Shown: positions 54,075 through 64,000 of the stretch, piece after piece
How positions within the stretch are numbered: position 1 is the stretch's first letter
Layout: each line of letters starts with the position of its first letter
NCBI GenBank assembly: GCA_022457065.1
Contig: JAJGBQ010000001.1
Span: 930,001 to 994,000, forward strand
Reading direction: 5' to 3'
DNA length: 64,000 nt
From: Curvularia sp. ZM96
Taxonomy: Eukaryota; Ascomycota; Dothideomycetes; Pleosporales; Pleosporaceae
Notes under the pieces: generated by a model
Database searches by the model: none
What the model was told of the DNA's origin: nothing
The model's input: only the letters and a program-made list of their open reading frames with translations
Program-made: the position numbers and the translations under genes

Positions 54075-56396
54075 CTACCACAGCTTCGTCTCGAACCTTT
54101 CCCTCAACTTCTCGTACTTCTTCACATCACCCACACTAGGCCGCACCGTCTTCGCCGCCGCGATAAAATCGAGCTCCTCGACTCGCTCGCTCTTTCGTTT
54201 CAATGCGTGCTGACCCGCTTTACGCAGCAGGCTCTCCAGATCAGCACCAGAGAAATCTTTGCATAGGTCCTGGCGTCCGATCTCGGCGAGAGCAGTATCA
54301 ATCACGCCACGCTGGCGGATAAGAGCTCTCAGGATATCGACACGCTCGTTTGGTTTAGGTAGCTCAACGTATAAGAGCGTCTCTAGACGGCCTGGACGGA
54401 GCATTGCCTCGTCAATCATCTCGGGGCGGTTGGTGGCGGCGATGAGGTAAATGCCTTCGCGCATGGAAAGGCCGTCGAGTTCAGTCAGGAGAGTATTGAC
54501 GACTCGGGCGGAGGCTTCGTGGAGTTCGGTAGAGCGTTTGGGTACGAGAGCGTCCAGCTCGTCGAAGAAGATGACACAAGGCACGGAGGAACGAGCTCGC
54601 ATGAATACTTGACGGAGCGCGCGTTCCGACTCTCCAACATACTGTAAACAAATTGTTAGCAAACTAGTATGCGGAAAGATAAGCGACTGTGGCAGATACA
54701 GCACCACCAGGATGATTGTCCGGCTGGTAATATCGCCATATCAGAGTGCATTCACCTTGTTCAATAATTCTGGTCCTTTAACACTGATAAAGTTTGCTTT
54801 CGACTCGGCAGCTACAGCTTTTGCCAGGAGTGTTTTACCACAACCTGGCGGACCCCACAGCAGCACTCCAGTAGGCGCAGAAATGCCGAATTTAGCAAAT
54901 TTAGCAGGATCCTTGATGGGCTCGCAGATGGCCATCTCGAGCTCTTCTCGCACACCCTCAAGAGCACCCACGTCGCGCCATGTGGTGTCTGGTACTGTTG
55001 CAAAGCCCTCTCGCTTTGAGGATGGTGTGATCGTTGGTAAAACCGCTTCAAAAGCCTCCATCGATATGGCTGTATCTTCGAATCCTTCGGGCCTAGGAGC
55101 CTCCGTATCTTTGACTCGTGCAATGAGACGCCGAATTGACTGGTTCATGAGATCACCCACATTAAGCTGCGCTTCGTTGTCTATATCCATAGTGCCTTCC
55201 GCGCTAGCTGCTTGCTTCTCGAGTGCCCTTCGGTACATATCCATCGACCAAGTTCCTGCTTTGCTGACGAGATCCTTCAAATCAGCACCGACGAATCCAG
55301 CCGTACGCTTTGCCAATATATCAAAATCGACGTTCGGTGATAGCTTCGGTTCCCTTGTGAGCGCCTGGAGGATAGACTTTCGCATTTGCTCGCTGGGTAC
55401 GCCCATGTTTATTTCCGTATCAAAACGACCTCCTCGTCGAAGCGCTGGGTCCAGACTGTCCGGGCGGTTCGTAGCGGCCAGTACAATGACGGGTTTGCCA
55501 TTGTTGCCTTCCATAGCAAGACTGTCCATTGAGATGAGAAGCTGGGCGACTATTCGCTTTTCCATCTGACTCTGTGCACTGTCGCGCTTAGGTGCAATCA
55601 CATCGATTTCATCAATGAAGATCAGACATGGTGCAACCTCTTTGGCCCGTTCAAAGTGTTCACGGACTTGTTTTTCTGATTCTCCAGACATGCCAGATAC
55701 AACAGAGGGACCCAATATCTCAACAAACGGCACACCAAGCTCGGCAGCGAAAGCCCTGCTGATTACTGTTTTTCCGCATCCTGGTGGTCCGTGGAGTAGT
55801 ATACCGCGCGGTATGGGGATCTTGCGATTGGCATATTCTTGTGGACACAGTAGTGGCAGTACCAAATGTTCCTTGAGTTGCTCTTTGACCTTGTCCACAC
55901 CTCCTAGATCTTCCAGAGTGACGCCGGTAGGTGCTGCAGTATCGATCTTGTTCTCTTGTGCAGCAGCTTTTTTCTGTCTTTTGCTCTCGCGTTCTTCCTT
56001 AGACTTTCCGCTGTCTCTCTTCTTGCTCTTCTCGCTCTTTTCGCCATTGGTAGCCCATTGGCTGACAATCTGACGGTTCATCCAATCTCCTGACCGATCC
56101 TTTGGCTCATCCATGGCAAAGTTTCCCTCGAGTTCAGCTAATTCGTCTTCAATTTCGTCGTCGTCGTCGCCACACTCGTCCTCCCGAATGACGTCGATTA
56201 CACGATCAATGGAGTCCTCGAGATGCTTCTTTGCTCGCCGTTTCAAGCTCGAATTTGACCGTTGGATATAATCATACACTTGCGAGAGTCGAAGCTTTGA
56301 CGCTGGTTCGTTTTTCTCGTCCAAATATTTTCGCACTATTTGATACACGTCTTTGTCCAGGCCAGCTTGCAGAGTTTTGCGGCCTTTGGAAACCAT
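54075..56396 (-). CDS. RIX7: AAA ATPase Rix7 (NVL-like ribosome biogenesis factor)
   Basis: Two exons, 56396-54756 and 54641-54075, give 735 residues; the 114-bp intron joins ELLNK to YVGESE exactly. The N-terminal 60 residues are the helical nucleolin-binding-type domain of NVL/Rix7. An acidic then Lys/Arg/Ser-rich nuclear linker follows. Two AAA modules come next: GPPGCGKT with Walker B CLIFIDEID and sensor AATNRPDSLDPALRRGGRFD, then a second GPPGCGKT, CVIFFDELDALVPKR and IAATNRPEMIDEAMLRPGR. The FFDELD Walker B and the N-domain separate it from Cdc48. Rix7 pulls maturation factors (Nsa1/Rpf1 complex) off pre-60S particles in the nucleolus and nucleus. It diverges from VPS20; a TATCGATA palindrome lies 134 bp upstream. 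Confidence 0.95.
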
Positions 56397-56529
56397 CGGG
56401 AATTCGATTCAGTCGTTTCTACAAGTGCAAGGTCGAGTTTGAATGTAGGCAGTGCGCCCTGTATTTGTCGTAGTGGTATTTGTTGTGGAGGCAATGAGCG
56501 TCCACAAAAAAGTTATGTAGCTGCGCGCT

Positions 56530-56537
56530 TATCGATA
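56530..56537. promoter_or_regulatory. TATCGATA palindrome upstream of RIX7
   Basis: Exact copy 134 bp before the RIX7 start codon, in the context CTTATCGATAAC. Confidence 0.45.
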
Positions 56538-57090
56538 ACACTAGCGCCGACGCTCTTCGCCCAAGGCACAGGAACCCAATTGCGAAGTATGCACACTTCT
56601 CCGTCTCTCTATTACCAACAGTGCCCGTAAATATCTGATGATGACTGTATCGTTCAATGATGTTCAATGTGCCGGGGTAGCTATAATGGATGCATCTAAT
56701 CTTTGATTCACTAAAAACACCGGTTCTCAACATCAAGTGTACGTAGTTGTATTGAATAGGCGCCAATGGCAACTCAACTTAGGGTTACCTTCCAAAGGAA
56801 ATCGCTTGGTTTGAGTAATGTGTTGGTCTTTGAGTCGCATTCCAATCAAAACAAGAGCTTGTCATAGACATATGATCGCTCTGAGGGCTTTTAGTCAGTT
56901 CTACCAATTCTTGTATTGCTACAACACTATTGCATATCAGCGTATACAGCTTTGTAGAGTGGTCGCATAAGCCAGAATTTGTAAAGAGAAGTTTGCTCTT
57001 TTGTACATGGACTGCAGCGCATAAACAAGCTGCAAAGTTAGCGTTTTTTGTCTGTGCGCAATGACATCTTGAATGCCTAGGCATACGTCT

Positions 57091-57098
57091 TATCGATA
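57091..57098. promoter_or_regulatory. TATCGATA palindrome upstream of VPS20
   Basis: Exact copy 102 bp before the VPS20 start codon, in the context CTTATCGATAGG. Confidence 0.45.
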
Positions 57099-57199
57099 GG
57101 CGTCATGGCCGTAGCTAACGGACCGGACCTGCCCTGCTTCGGTCTCAAACAACCAAGACTTGACCGAACCCTTTGCATACCCATGGATAGCTCGACAAC

Positions 57200-57940
57200 A
57201 TGGGCAACAGTAGCAGCGCCAACAAAATCTCTGCCCAGGACAAGTCAGTAGCTCTTGAGTGTCCGGTTCTCTAGTACTAACTAGACAGGGCGATCCTGGA
57301 CATGAAGAACCAACGAGACAAGTTGCGACAGTACCAGAAGCGCATCACCATCCTTACCGACCGCGAGAAGGAGATCGCAAAAGAATGCCTGGCTAAAGGC
57401 GACACGAAGAGCGCGAAGCTCGCGCTGAGGAGGAAGAAGTATCAAGAGTCGCTCTTATCGAAGACCGATGCGCAGCTGGCACAGCTGGAGGTGCTGACGA
57501 GCGACATCGAGTTCGCGCTCGTCCAAAAGGACGTTTTGTACGGCTTGCAACAGGGAACTGTTGTGCTCAAGGAGATTCACAAGGAAATGGGCGGCATAGA
57601 GAACGTTGAGAAGCTCCTAGGGGAGAACGAGGAGGCTCGGGCTTATCAGGAGGTACTGCACCCAACTGTCTCACGTTTTGCTTGTATACTGATGCGCGCG
57701 CAACAGGAAATCAGCGAGATGCTTGCAAACAAAATGTCCAACCAGGACGAGGACGAAGTCGAAGATGAACTCGAGGCCCTAGAAGCCGAGGTTAACGGCA
57801 CTGTTTCCGCGCTGCCTGATGCGCCTGTCGCACAGCCGCAGTTCACACCAGAGGAGAAGGCCAGGATGGCCAAGGATCGCGCGGCGCGGAGAGCAAGAGA
57901 AAGGGCTGCTGAGCAGGCTTCGCAACCCATGTTGGCTTAA
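57200..57940 (+). CDS. VPS20: ESCRT-III subunit Vps20 (CHMP6-like)
   Basis: Three exons, 57200-57243, 57289-57652 and 57707-57940, give 213 residues, near the yeast size (221). The N-terminus MGNSSS has the Gly2/Ser context for N-myristoylation, which anchors Vps20 to endosomes. The Snf7 core follows (a basic helix with KNQRDKLRQYQKRI, then helical hairpins). The acidic NQDEDEVEDELEALEAEV stretch before the C-terminal helix is the MIM2-type region of this subunit. Intron 1 has a TACTAAC branch site. Intron 2 (54 bp, TACTGATG branch) is a multiple of three without a stop, so an unspliced reading also stays open; conserved Snf7 spacing (AYQE to EISEML) supports removing it. Vps20 starts Snf7 polymerisation in multivesicular-body sorting. 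Confidence 0.93.
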
Positions 57941-58937
57941 CGAAATATATGATTGGCATAGGCATGGCATTAGAGCGCGGCGTTTGGGTGTTTCTGAGCA
58001 TCATGTGGAAGATTCCAAGATACCACACGTCTGCAGTACTAACTTGGAAATACAACCAAGTATCTATCAAACATGGCCTCACGGGTCGATGCATGCGTTG
58101 ACCACGTGCGTGGAATATTCGTGATAAGGCACTTTTACGTAGGGCATGTTTCCTTCGGATGCGCTGGCATTCATCCCATTACGCATAACTTCACACGTTC
58201 CAGGCGAAAAGGGTCCATCTCTCAGTAGTAGCGTTCGCAGTGGTAGCTTTGTAATCTATACCACCTGCTGTAATTATATCTAGTAGTTATTCTGTGACTG
58301 GGTGCATAAGCAGTCATGCTCGATTCGTAGTAATCTATTATAATCGTTTAACAACATCAAGAATATAAGCGTAGAGAGCTAGCAACTGCCGAGACGCCAA
58401 TTGCAGCAGATGCTTATCAACTTCTCTGTTCTGCAAGTAATTAGGCAGCACTAACTAGTCTTTCGTGAGACAAGGCAAGATGAAGTACGACGCCTGTGGT
58501 TGTGTAGGCACGCACTATCTCTACTGCTAAACGACAAGACTACCAAAGCTACCTACGATACTAGGGAGCTCTCGCAAGATACAGGTGATCTCAGTCTGCA
58601 GCGACATCCGTGCGCTGGATGAAGCATGCGCCAATACGCCTCCACCCACCAGCTGAATGAGTTCCGTGTGGTCTGCTCAGCCATCCATGCACGCCTGGCC
58701 AATGGGCGGGCCGCTAGCGGACACCTCAGCCTGCAAACCGACCGCTGCTGGCTTGTAGTGGGCAGCCGTGTGGTGCTGTGCGAGCCACAAGGCTGAGCAG
58801 GAGCAGCGTTTGCTGCTTCCAGACTGCTCAACCATCACTGTACATACACTCCTTATTTTGCCGCTGGGATTCCTTCATGTCAGCTGCGGCTCTACAAAGA
58901 CAACTCTACATTCCTGCTCTTGTAATAATAGTGACGA
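57941..58937. other. Intergenic
   Basis: About 1 kb. It should contain the NLR gene promoter; no clear TATA box or repeat was recognised. Confidence 0.5.
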
Positions 58938-61900
58938 ATGCCACGCCAGCTGCATCGCTACGAGTACACAGTGGGATGGGTATGCGCGCTGCCCATCGAG
59001 CTGGCGGCAGCGCAGGAGATGCTCGACGATGAGCACGCCGACCTCGAGCGCGACCCAGCCGACAACGACGAGAACATATATGCCTTAGGGTCAATAGGCG
59101 GACACAACGTTGCGATCGTTTGTCTACCTGCTGGCCGCATTGGTAATAACCCGGCGGCGACAGTGGCGACGCAGATGCGGGCGACCTTTAAGGGAATCCG
59201 ATTTGGGCTAATGGTTGGCATCGGTGGGGGGGTGCCCAGCGTGGAGGCAGATATCCGGCTTGGGGACGTGGTAGTTAGCCAACCGCATGGGGCCTTTGGC
59301 GGGGTGGTGCAATACGACTCTGGGAAGACGACTACAGGCGGGTTCGAGCGGACAGCCTTACTGAATGCACCACCACAAATCTTGCTCGCCGCGGTAGCAA
59401 GGGTGCAAGCGAGCCAGCTCCGAGGCAGAAGCAAGCTCTCCGAACATGTCTCCAAGATTGGCCGCATTCCTCAGTTCCAACGCAAAGAAGCAGGCCCCGA
59501 CATCCTATTTGAAGCAGCGTATGATCACCAAGGAGGGCATACATGCGACAAGTGCAGCATGGATAGGCAAGAGGTCCGGCAGCCGCGCGATAGCGAAGAG
59601 GTAGTAGTTCACTATGGGACGATCGCATCAGGAAACAAAGTAATAAAGAATGCTGCGCAAAGAGACAAAGTTAGTGCTAAGCTTGGCGGGGTGCTCTGCT
59701 TTGAGATGGAGGCAGCAGGGTTGATGAATAGCTTCCCCTGCCTCGCTATTCGTGGCATCTGCGACTATGCGGACTCGCACAAGAACAAGACGTGGCAGCC
59801 GTACGCGGCGGGAACGGCAGCGGCGTATGCCAAGGAATTGCTGTTAATGATACCATCGATAGATGTAACAGAGACCCGTTCTATAAAAGAAGCGACTACA
59901 GAGCCTAGTGGTTAGTACAGCTGCCTTCTTTTGCCCCTTCTGTTCTAACACCGATGCCACAACAAGAACAGCAAGACGTGTAACCACTCCAGGATTTTGA
60001 TCATGAAACTGACCGATAGACAGACACCCGGTCTACTACGGCCTTTCAAGCTATGGAACAGCGGCGACGTGAGGATCATCAAATCTGCAGTCTTGGAAAG
60101 TCCCTCTATCCAAACCTCTCGGCTCTTAGCCGCACTATTGAGCCAAGTCCATCTCTGGAATCCAGCAGAAGAACAGTTATGGCGGATCTTCAACCTGCAT
60201 CAAGTGCACGAAGCTCTGAATCTAAGCTCGATTCTCCAATACTCTCAGACGAACAACGCAAAGAAATGATAACCAGTCTTCACTTCAATCAAAGGGATGC
60301 TCGTCTTCTGACCCTCAAACTGGCGCAAGCCAAAACTTGCCGGTGGATGGTCAAGAACGTGCACTACAGAGACTGGATGGAGGCGGATAAGCTAAATCAT
60401 CACCGCGGCTTTTTCTGGATCAAGGGAAAGCCAGGCGCTGGAAAGTCCGTCATGATGAAATTCTTGTTTTCTGAGGCTAGGAAGACCATGAAAGGATGTC
60501 TGATTCTGTCGTTTTTCTTCAATGCCCGGGGCGAGGACCTTGAAAAATCGACATCTGGCTTATATCGTGCGTTGCTTCTACAGCTTCTCGAAAAGGCACC
60601 AGAAACCTGGGGCATTTTTAACTACTATGGTATACATGGGTTCGAGACCATCAAAAATACTGGTTGGCAGAACGAAACGCTCCGAGAATTATTTGCCCTG
60701 GCTCTTCAGGAGCTTGGGAACCAGCGTGTTGTCTGCTACGTTGACGCTTTAGACGAGTGCCCTGAAGATGACGTTCGTGATATGATCTCATTCTTCGAGG
60801 AGCTCGGGGAACTAGAGAAAGCAGCGGAATTTCGTGTATGTTTTTCGAGCCGACATTATCCGGAAATTAGTATCCGAACTGGGCTCCAGCTTGTGCTTGA
60901 ATCAGAACAAGAACATACGAATGACATCACTCTCTATGTCGACACCCACCTGAAACTAGGAAAAAATGAAGCTGAAGATATCAAAGCCGAAATCTTGCGC
61001 AAGTCATCGGGTATCTTCCTTTGGGTCCATTTGGTCATTCCCATCTTGAACAAAGAATACGATCGTGGGAGGATCAAAGCCTTGAAGAAACGACTTGCAG
61101 AGATTCCTACTGGGCTGCACAACCTATTTCTTGACATGCTGACTAGGGACCATAATAACATGGGCTACTTCCTTGTTTGCCTCCAGGTCATACTTTTCGC
61201 CGCACGCCCTCTAACGCCTGATGAATTTCGCATTGCGGTTGAACTATATTGCGAAGATGATTGTGCGCCGGGGCAATGCAATTCAATCCAGATGACCTCG
61301 GAGAACCTGAGAAAGTTCGTGTTAGATACTTCCAAGGGGCTGGCAGAAATCACCAGATCCAAAGAACCAACTGTTCAGTTCATACACGAGTCAGTGCGGG
61401 ATTTCCTGCTCAAGGAAGGAGGAATGAACAAACTACAGCCTGGTATAGTAAACCCTGAAGGACTAGGACACAACACTCTCAAGAAGATTTGTTCACTACA
61501 ACTCGCCTTTGTTCGCTGCGGCACGAACGACAATGACATCATGTATGGTTTCTCTAGAATCTCAGACCAGCGATACAAGCAATTCGCCAAGGAATACCCT
61601 TTACTGCAGTATGCAGTGGAAAATGTCTTCTATCATGCGAACTGGGCCCAAAAGTTGAAGTTGGATCAGGTTTCGTTCCTGGAAAATTTCGATATGCGAG
61701 CCTGGACTCTCGTACGCAGGATGGTACGCGCCGAAGCGTATTACTGTGACCAAAGTTCCCATCTCCTGTATTACCTGTGCGAGAGTGGGTCAGCCGATCT
61801 CATTCGGGTTTACCCTCAAAGGAACCAACATTTTGAATTAATAGGAGGAAAGTTTGATTATCCCTTATTAGCCGCTTTGTTTGCCGGTCACAGCGTTGCC

Positions 61901-62100
61901 GCGCGTGCGCTCTTAAACCTTTTTTCACTTCCCGAAGAGGAGCCAACTACGGAAGCACAAGCAAAACTTCGCAGTAATTTTGCACTGAAAAAGGACAACT
62001 TCAAATTGAGTCGTCACATTCTTTCATTCCTATGCGAATTTGGCGACACAGACATCCTGAGGGCTGTGTGGGAGTCTAGACATTCGGAAATAAATTCCTA

Positions 62101-62102
62101 TA
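62101..62102. repeat. TA target-site duplication, left copy
   Basis: TA directly before the left inverted repeat; paired with TA at 63947-63948. Typical for Tc1/mariner/pogo insertion. Confidence 0.8.
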
Positions 62103-62150
62103 ACGTGTTTCACCACCGAGCGGCCCACCCCACCGAGCGGCCCACTCCAC
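62103..62150 (+). repeat. Left terminal inverted repeat (48 bp)
   Basis: Begins ACGTGTTTCACC. It contains two direct copies of CCACCGAGCGGCCCAC, so the end is itself repetitive; identical to the reverse complement of 63899-63946. Confidence 0.95.
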
Positions 62151-62662
62151 TTCTACGCTCTACTCTCGTATCAACATTGTGCAACACTACCACATTTTTC
62201 TTAATCAAGTAGAGCAGAATATTATTCTTCAAAATCGTCGCTATCTTCTATATCCTCTAATTCTACTTAACAGGTGCGAGAGTTATATCCAACTTAGCTG
62301 CAACGTCCGCAGCGCCGTTCACTACGCACCCTCTTCGCAGGCGTTACACCGTCGTTACGGCTTCCACCCTCTGCCTCAGCGACCTAATCAGCTACTTAAC
62401 CAACTGTCTAGGATCCCTCTGCCTGTACGTAGCGCCGCTTGCGAGATTTTCGCTTTATTACTTCTTCAATAGTAGCCTTAAGGCGATAAATTGTTTCTCG
62501 CATTAACACCATTTCGTAGGCTATCTATTAGGCTCCTTTACTAAGCTGCCGCACCTGCTAATTAAGAGAACTTGTAGGAGACCCTTGCTAGATTTACATG
62601 CGGTTTCGAATAAGCGTAGCCTATGCCTCTATTTCGTGCGCGTTGCGTGGTGTTTTTAGATC

Positions 62663-63865
62663 CTAGGCGGTGCTCTCTTGCGCTAGTGGAGTTAGCGTAC
62701 GCAGTACGACGTTAAGCTGTAATAAAATAACGTGAGAATTGTGTGGCATAAGTCCAGCACCTCGAAAGCCTGCACGGATATTATCTGCTGTAATAGACTT
62801 ATTATAGGCCTCTTTAAACGCTAGTAGGAAGATGTCTTTACTAATATAGTAGATATAGTTACGCGCCAAGGCTAAGACAGCGTCGCCGTACGCGCGCTTT
62901 AATGGCGAGAAGCAGCTAACGTCAAGAGGCTGTAAGAGGTGCGACGAGTGCGGAGGCATACAGAGAAGGATTATTTTCTTCTCTTCGCAAAGATCTCGGA
63001 ATTCCACTAAGCAGTAGCTCTCATGGCCGTCAATAATAAGCAGCCTATGCGTCCCTACAGAACGGGCATGAGAATCGAAGTAGCGGAGCCAGTCAAGCGC
63101 TAGATTGTTGTTCGTCCAGCCATTAGGGCTAACTTGAATCACCTAGTCGCGTGATAGGTCCTCTGTAAACCAGGTAGAGATTAGAACTTTACCTACGAAG
63201 ATAAGAAAGGTTAGAATGCGCTTCCCTATCGCGCTAACGCCTTATATTAGCGTAACCTACTGCCAATTACCTAGCTAGATCTTCTTTAATTTCCCTAGTT
63301 TGTCCGAGCCTATAATAACTAACTATAATAAAATCTTGCCTATAATAAAGCCAGTCTTATCAAAGTTATAGATATCTTCGTCCACGATACCATACTTCGC
63401 CTTCGTATTCTAAACTAGCTCGAACTAGCCCTTAATAAGCGCTAGATCTTCGCAGGCAGCTCGCTAACGATTATATAGACGGCTGCGGCGCGTACGCAGC
63501 TCAGAATTGCGCTAGACGAACCTATCAACCTAATTCTTGCCAACCTCCTCTCCACCACGCTCTCGGAGCAGTCTATTAGCCATATCTCGCACGTCGTCTC
63601 TCCCATAGGGTAGCCCTCGCTCAGCCTCAACTATTACGCGCCTAGTAATAGCCTCCTCTTCTAGCTTTGTTAGGCGCTTGCAATTTGGCTCACAATCGCG
63701 TCGGCAGTGCTTTCCGTCGCGTCGTCGACGTATCGTCGTTTTAGGGACGTTGTAGACCTTTTCAGCCTGCCGAATACTTCAAATTTAGTTTCTAGTAAGC
63801 TCAGAGACTACTAATTGCACGTCAGCTTCGATATAGCTCTTCTAGGGTTGTGGTAGTTAAGACAT
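62663..63865 (-). pseudogene. Fot1/pogo DDE transposase relic with many in-frame stops
   Basis: Reading the minus strand in one frame from the ATG at 63865 to the stop at 62663 gives 401 codons with about fourteen internal stops by my manual reading. The order of motifs is full length. It has an N-terminal HTH segment (SIRQAEKVYNVPKTTIRRRR), MANRLLRERGGEEVGKN, and AKYGIVDEDIYNFDKTGF with the first catalytic Asp. Next come VSPNGWTNNNLALDWL, LLIIDGHESY (second Asp) and PPHSSHLLQPLDVSCFSPLK (third Asp). Stops replace residues that the family keeps as Trp or Gln: TAG at 63145-63143 for the Trp before VIQVS, TAA at 63244-63242 for Gln, TAG at 63259-63257 for Trp. The last 159 codons are open. No single frameshift is needed, so the damage is point mutation only. 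Confidence 0.92.
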
Positions 63866-63898
63866 CACGCGATGTTGTAGTAAAGGTAGGGCACGGTA

Positions 63899-63946
63899 GT
63901 GGAGTGGGCCGCTCGGTGGGGTGGGCCGCTCGGTGGTGAAACACGT
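63899..63946 (-). repeat. Right terminal inverted repeat (48 bp)
   Basis: Perfect inverted copy of 62103-62150, ending in GAAACACGT before the TA duplication. Confidence 0.95.
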
Positions 63947-63948
63947 TA
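63947..63948. repeat. TA target-site duplication, right copy
   Basis: TA directly after the right inverted repeat; pairs with 62101-62102. Confidence 0.8.
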
Positions 63949-64000
63949 TCGCTAATCAATGTTTAGCATACGCGTCATCGGAAGCTGTTGTGGACACGCT

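Larger units (their letters stand above)
56397..57199. other. Divergent promoter region RIX7/VPS20
   Basis: About 800 bp shared upstream DNA with one TATCGATA palindrome near each gene (56530 and 57091). No ORF supported. Confidence 0.55.
62103..63946 (-). mobile_element. Fot1/pogo-type DNA transposon (1844 bp), complete but dead
   Basis: The element is bounded by perfect 48-bp terminal inverted repeats (62103-62150 and 63899-63946) and a TA target duplication. Its only coding content is a minus-strand transposase relic of the DDE_1 (Fot1/pogo/Tigger) type. Size, TA target, TIR length (Fot1 itself has 44 bp) and transposase all agree. The interior, especially 63140-63480, is rich in TA dinucleotides and poor in CA/TG, as expected after RIP, while the ends are untouched. 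It sits inside the NLR coding sequence, against its direction. Confidence 0.93.
58938..64000 (+). pseudogene. Fungal NLR-type gene (PNP_UDP-NACHT), split by a transposon; 3' end outside window
   Basis: Exon 1 (58938-59910) encodes a PNP_UDP nucleoside-phosphorylase-like domain (VGWVCALPIELAAAQEML, GIRFGLMVGIGGGVPS, CFEMEAAGLMNSFPCLAIRG). A 113-bp intron (59911-60023) joins in phase to exon 2, which holds a linker (SLHFNQRDARLLTLKLAQAK). The NACHT NTPase follows, with P-loop GKPGAGKS at residues about 459-466 and Walker B VVCYVDALDE near 565. A helical region and ankyrin-like helices come after (DYPLLAALFAGHSVAARALL). At residue about 1018 the frame enters a Fot1-type transposon (62103-63946) and would stop after 36 foreign residues (62212). 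Beyond the element, 63949-64000 stays open in the frame expected after clean excision. Such proteins are STAND-class sensors linked to allorecognition and regulated cell death in fungi; the role of this one is inferred from its domains. The truncated protein may still be made. Confidence 0.9.

Noticed and set aside
54712..55569. 285-codon open frame on the plus strand
   Set aside because: Antisense to RIX7 exon 1; Ser/Arg-rich shadow translation of a secure gene.
1..64000. tRNA genes, rRNA and CRISPR arrays
   Set aside because: No T-loop/anticodon arrangement or regularly spaced repeats were found by eye; a covariance-model scan would be decisive for tRNAs.

Overview
This is a genomic window from a filamentous ascomycete, most likely a dothideomycete of the order Pleosporales, family Pleosporaceae. 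Coding genes carry short introns (about 40-113 bp) with GT..AG ends and internal CTAAC/CTGAC-like branch sites. The protein families are typical of filamentous fungi: Pth11-type membrane proteins, GMC oxidoreductases, PhyH oxygenases, fungal NLRs. The strongest taxonomic pointer is an intronless gene at 44246-46060. It encodes a vanadium chloroperoxidase whose catalytic residues fall at exactly the residue numbers known from the Curvularia inaequalis enzyme. I saw no tRNA, rRNA or CRISPR.

Layout. Positions 1-11.2 kb form an accessory metabolic block: a 5'-truncated FAD/DAO-type oxidoreductase (+), then on the minus strand an MFS transporter, a GMC oxidoreductase, a Pth11/rhodopsin-like membrane protein and a phytanoyl-CoA-type dioxygenase. 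Positions 12.4-28.2 kb hold a membrane-anchored monothiol glutaredoxin, a small Cys/His-plus-coiled-coil protein, a secreted-then-anchored cysteine-rich surface protein, two large conserved or hypothetical proteins that converge, and a SulP sulfate permease. At 29.3-32.4 kb there is a short-chain dehydrogenase beside a flavin monooxygenase with an extra N-terminal NTF2/SnoaL-like domain. A gene-poor stretch follows to 36.4 kb, then a multi-span membrane protein, a CUE-domain protein (Cue5-like), the vanadium chloroperoxidase and a quinone-oxidoreductase-like MDR enzyme converging on it. Another gene-poor stretch (50.5-54 kb) precedes two housekeeping genes, RIX7 (ribosome biogenesis) and VPS20 (ESCRT-III), which face away from each other.

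The most interesting part is the right end. A fungal NLR-type gene (PNP_UDP effector-like domain, then NACHT NTPase, then repeat-like C-terminus) starts at 58938. It is split by a complete Fot1/pogo-type DNA transposon at 62103-63946. The element has perfect 48-bp terminal inverted repeats and is flanked by a TA duplication. Joining the flanks across one TA copy restores the NLR reading frame to the end of the window. The element's own transposase is a full-length relic broken by about fourteen in-frame stops. Nearly all are the kind produced by C-to-T or G-to-A change (Trp to TAG, Gln to TAA/TAG, Arg to TGA), the signature of repeat-induced point mutation (RIP). So the window catches an innate-immunity-like gene inactivated by a transposon that was itself inactivated.

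Exon borders were placed by hand from splice signals and reading-frame continuity. They have not been checked against transcripts.
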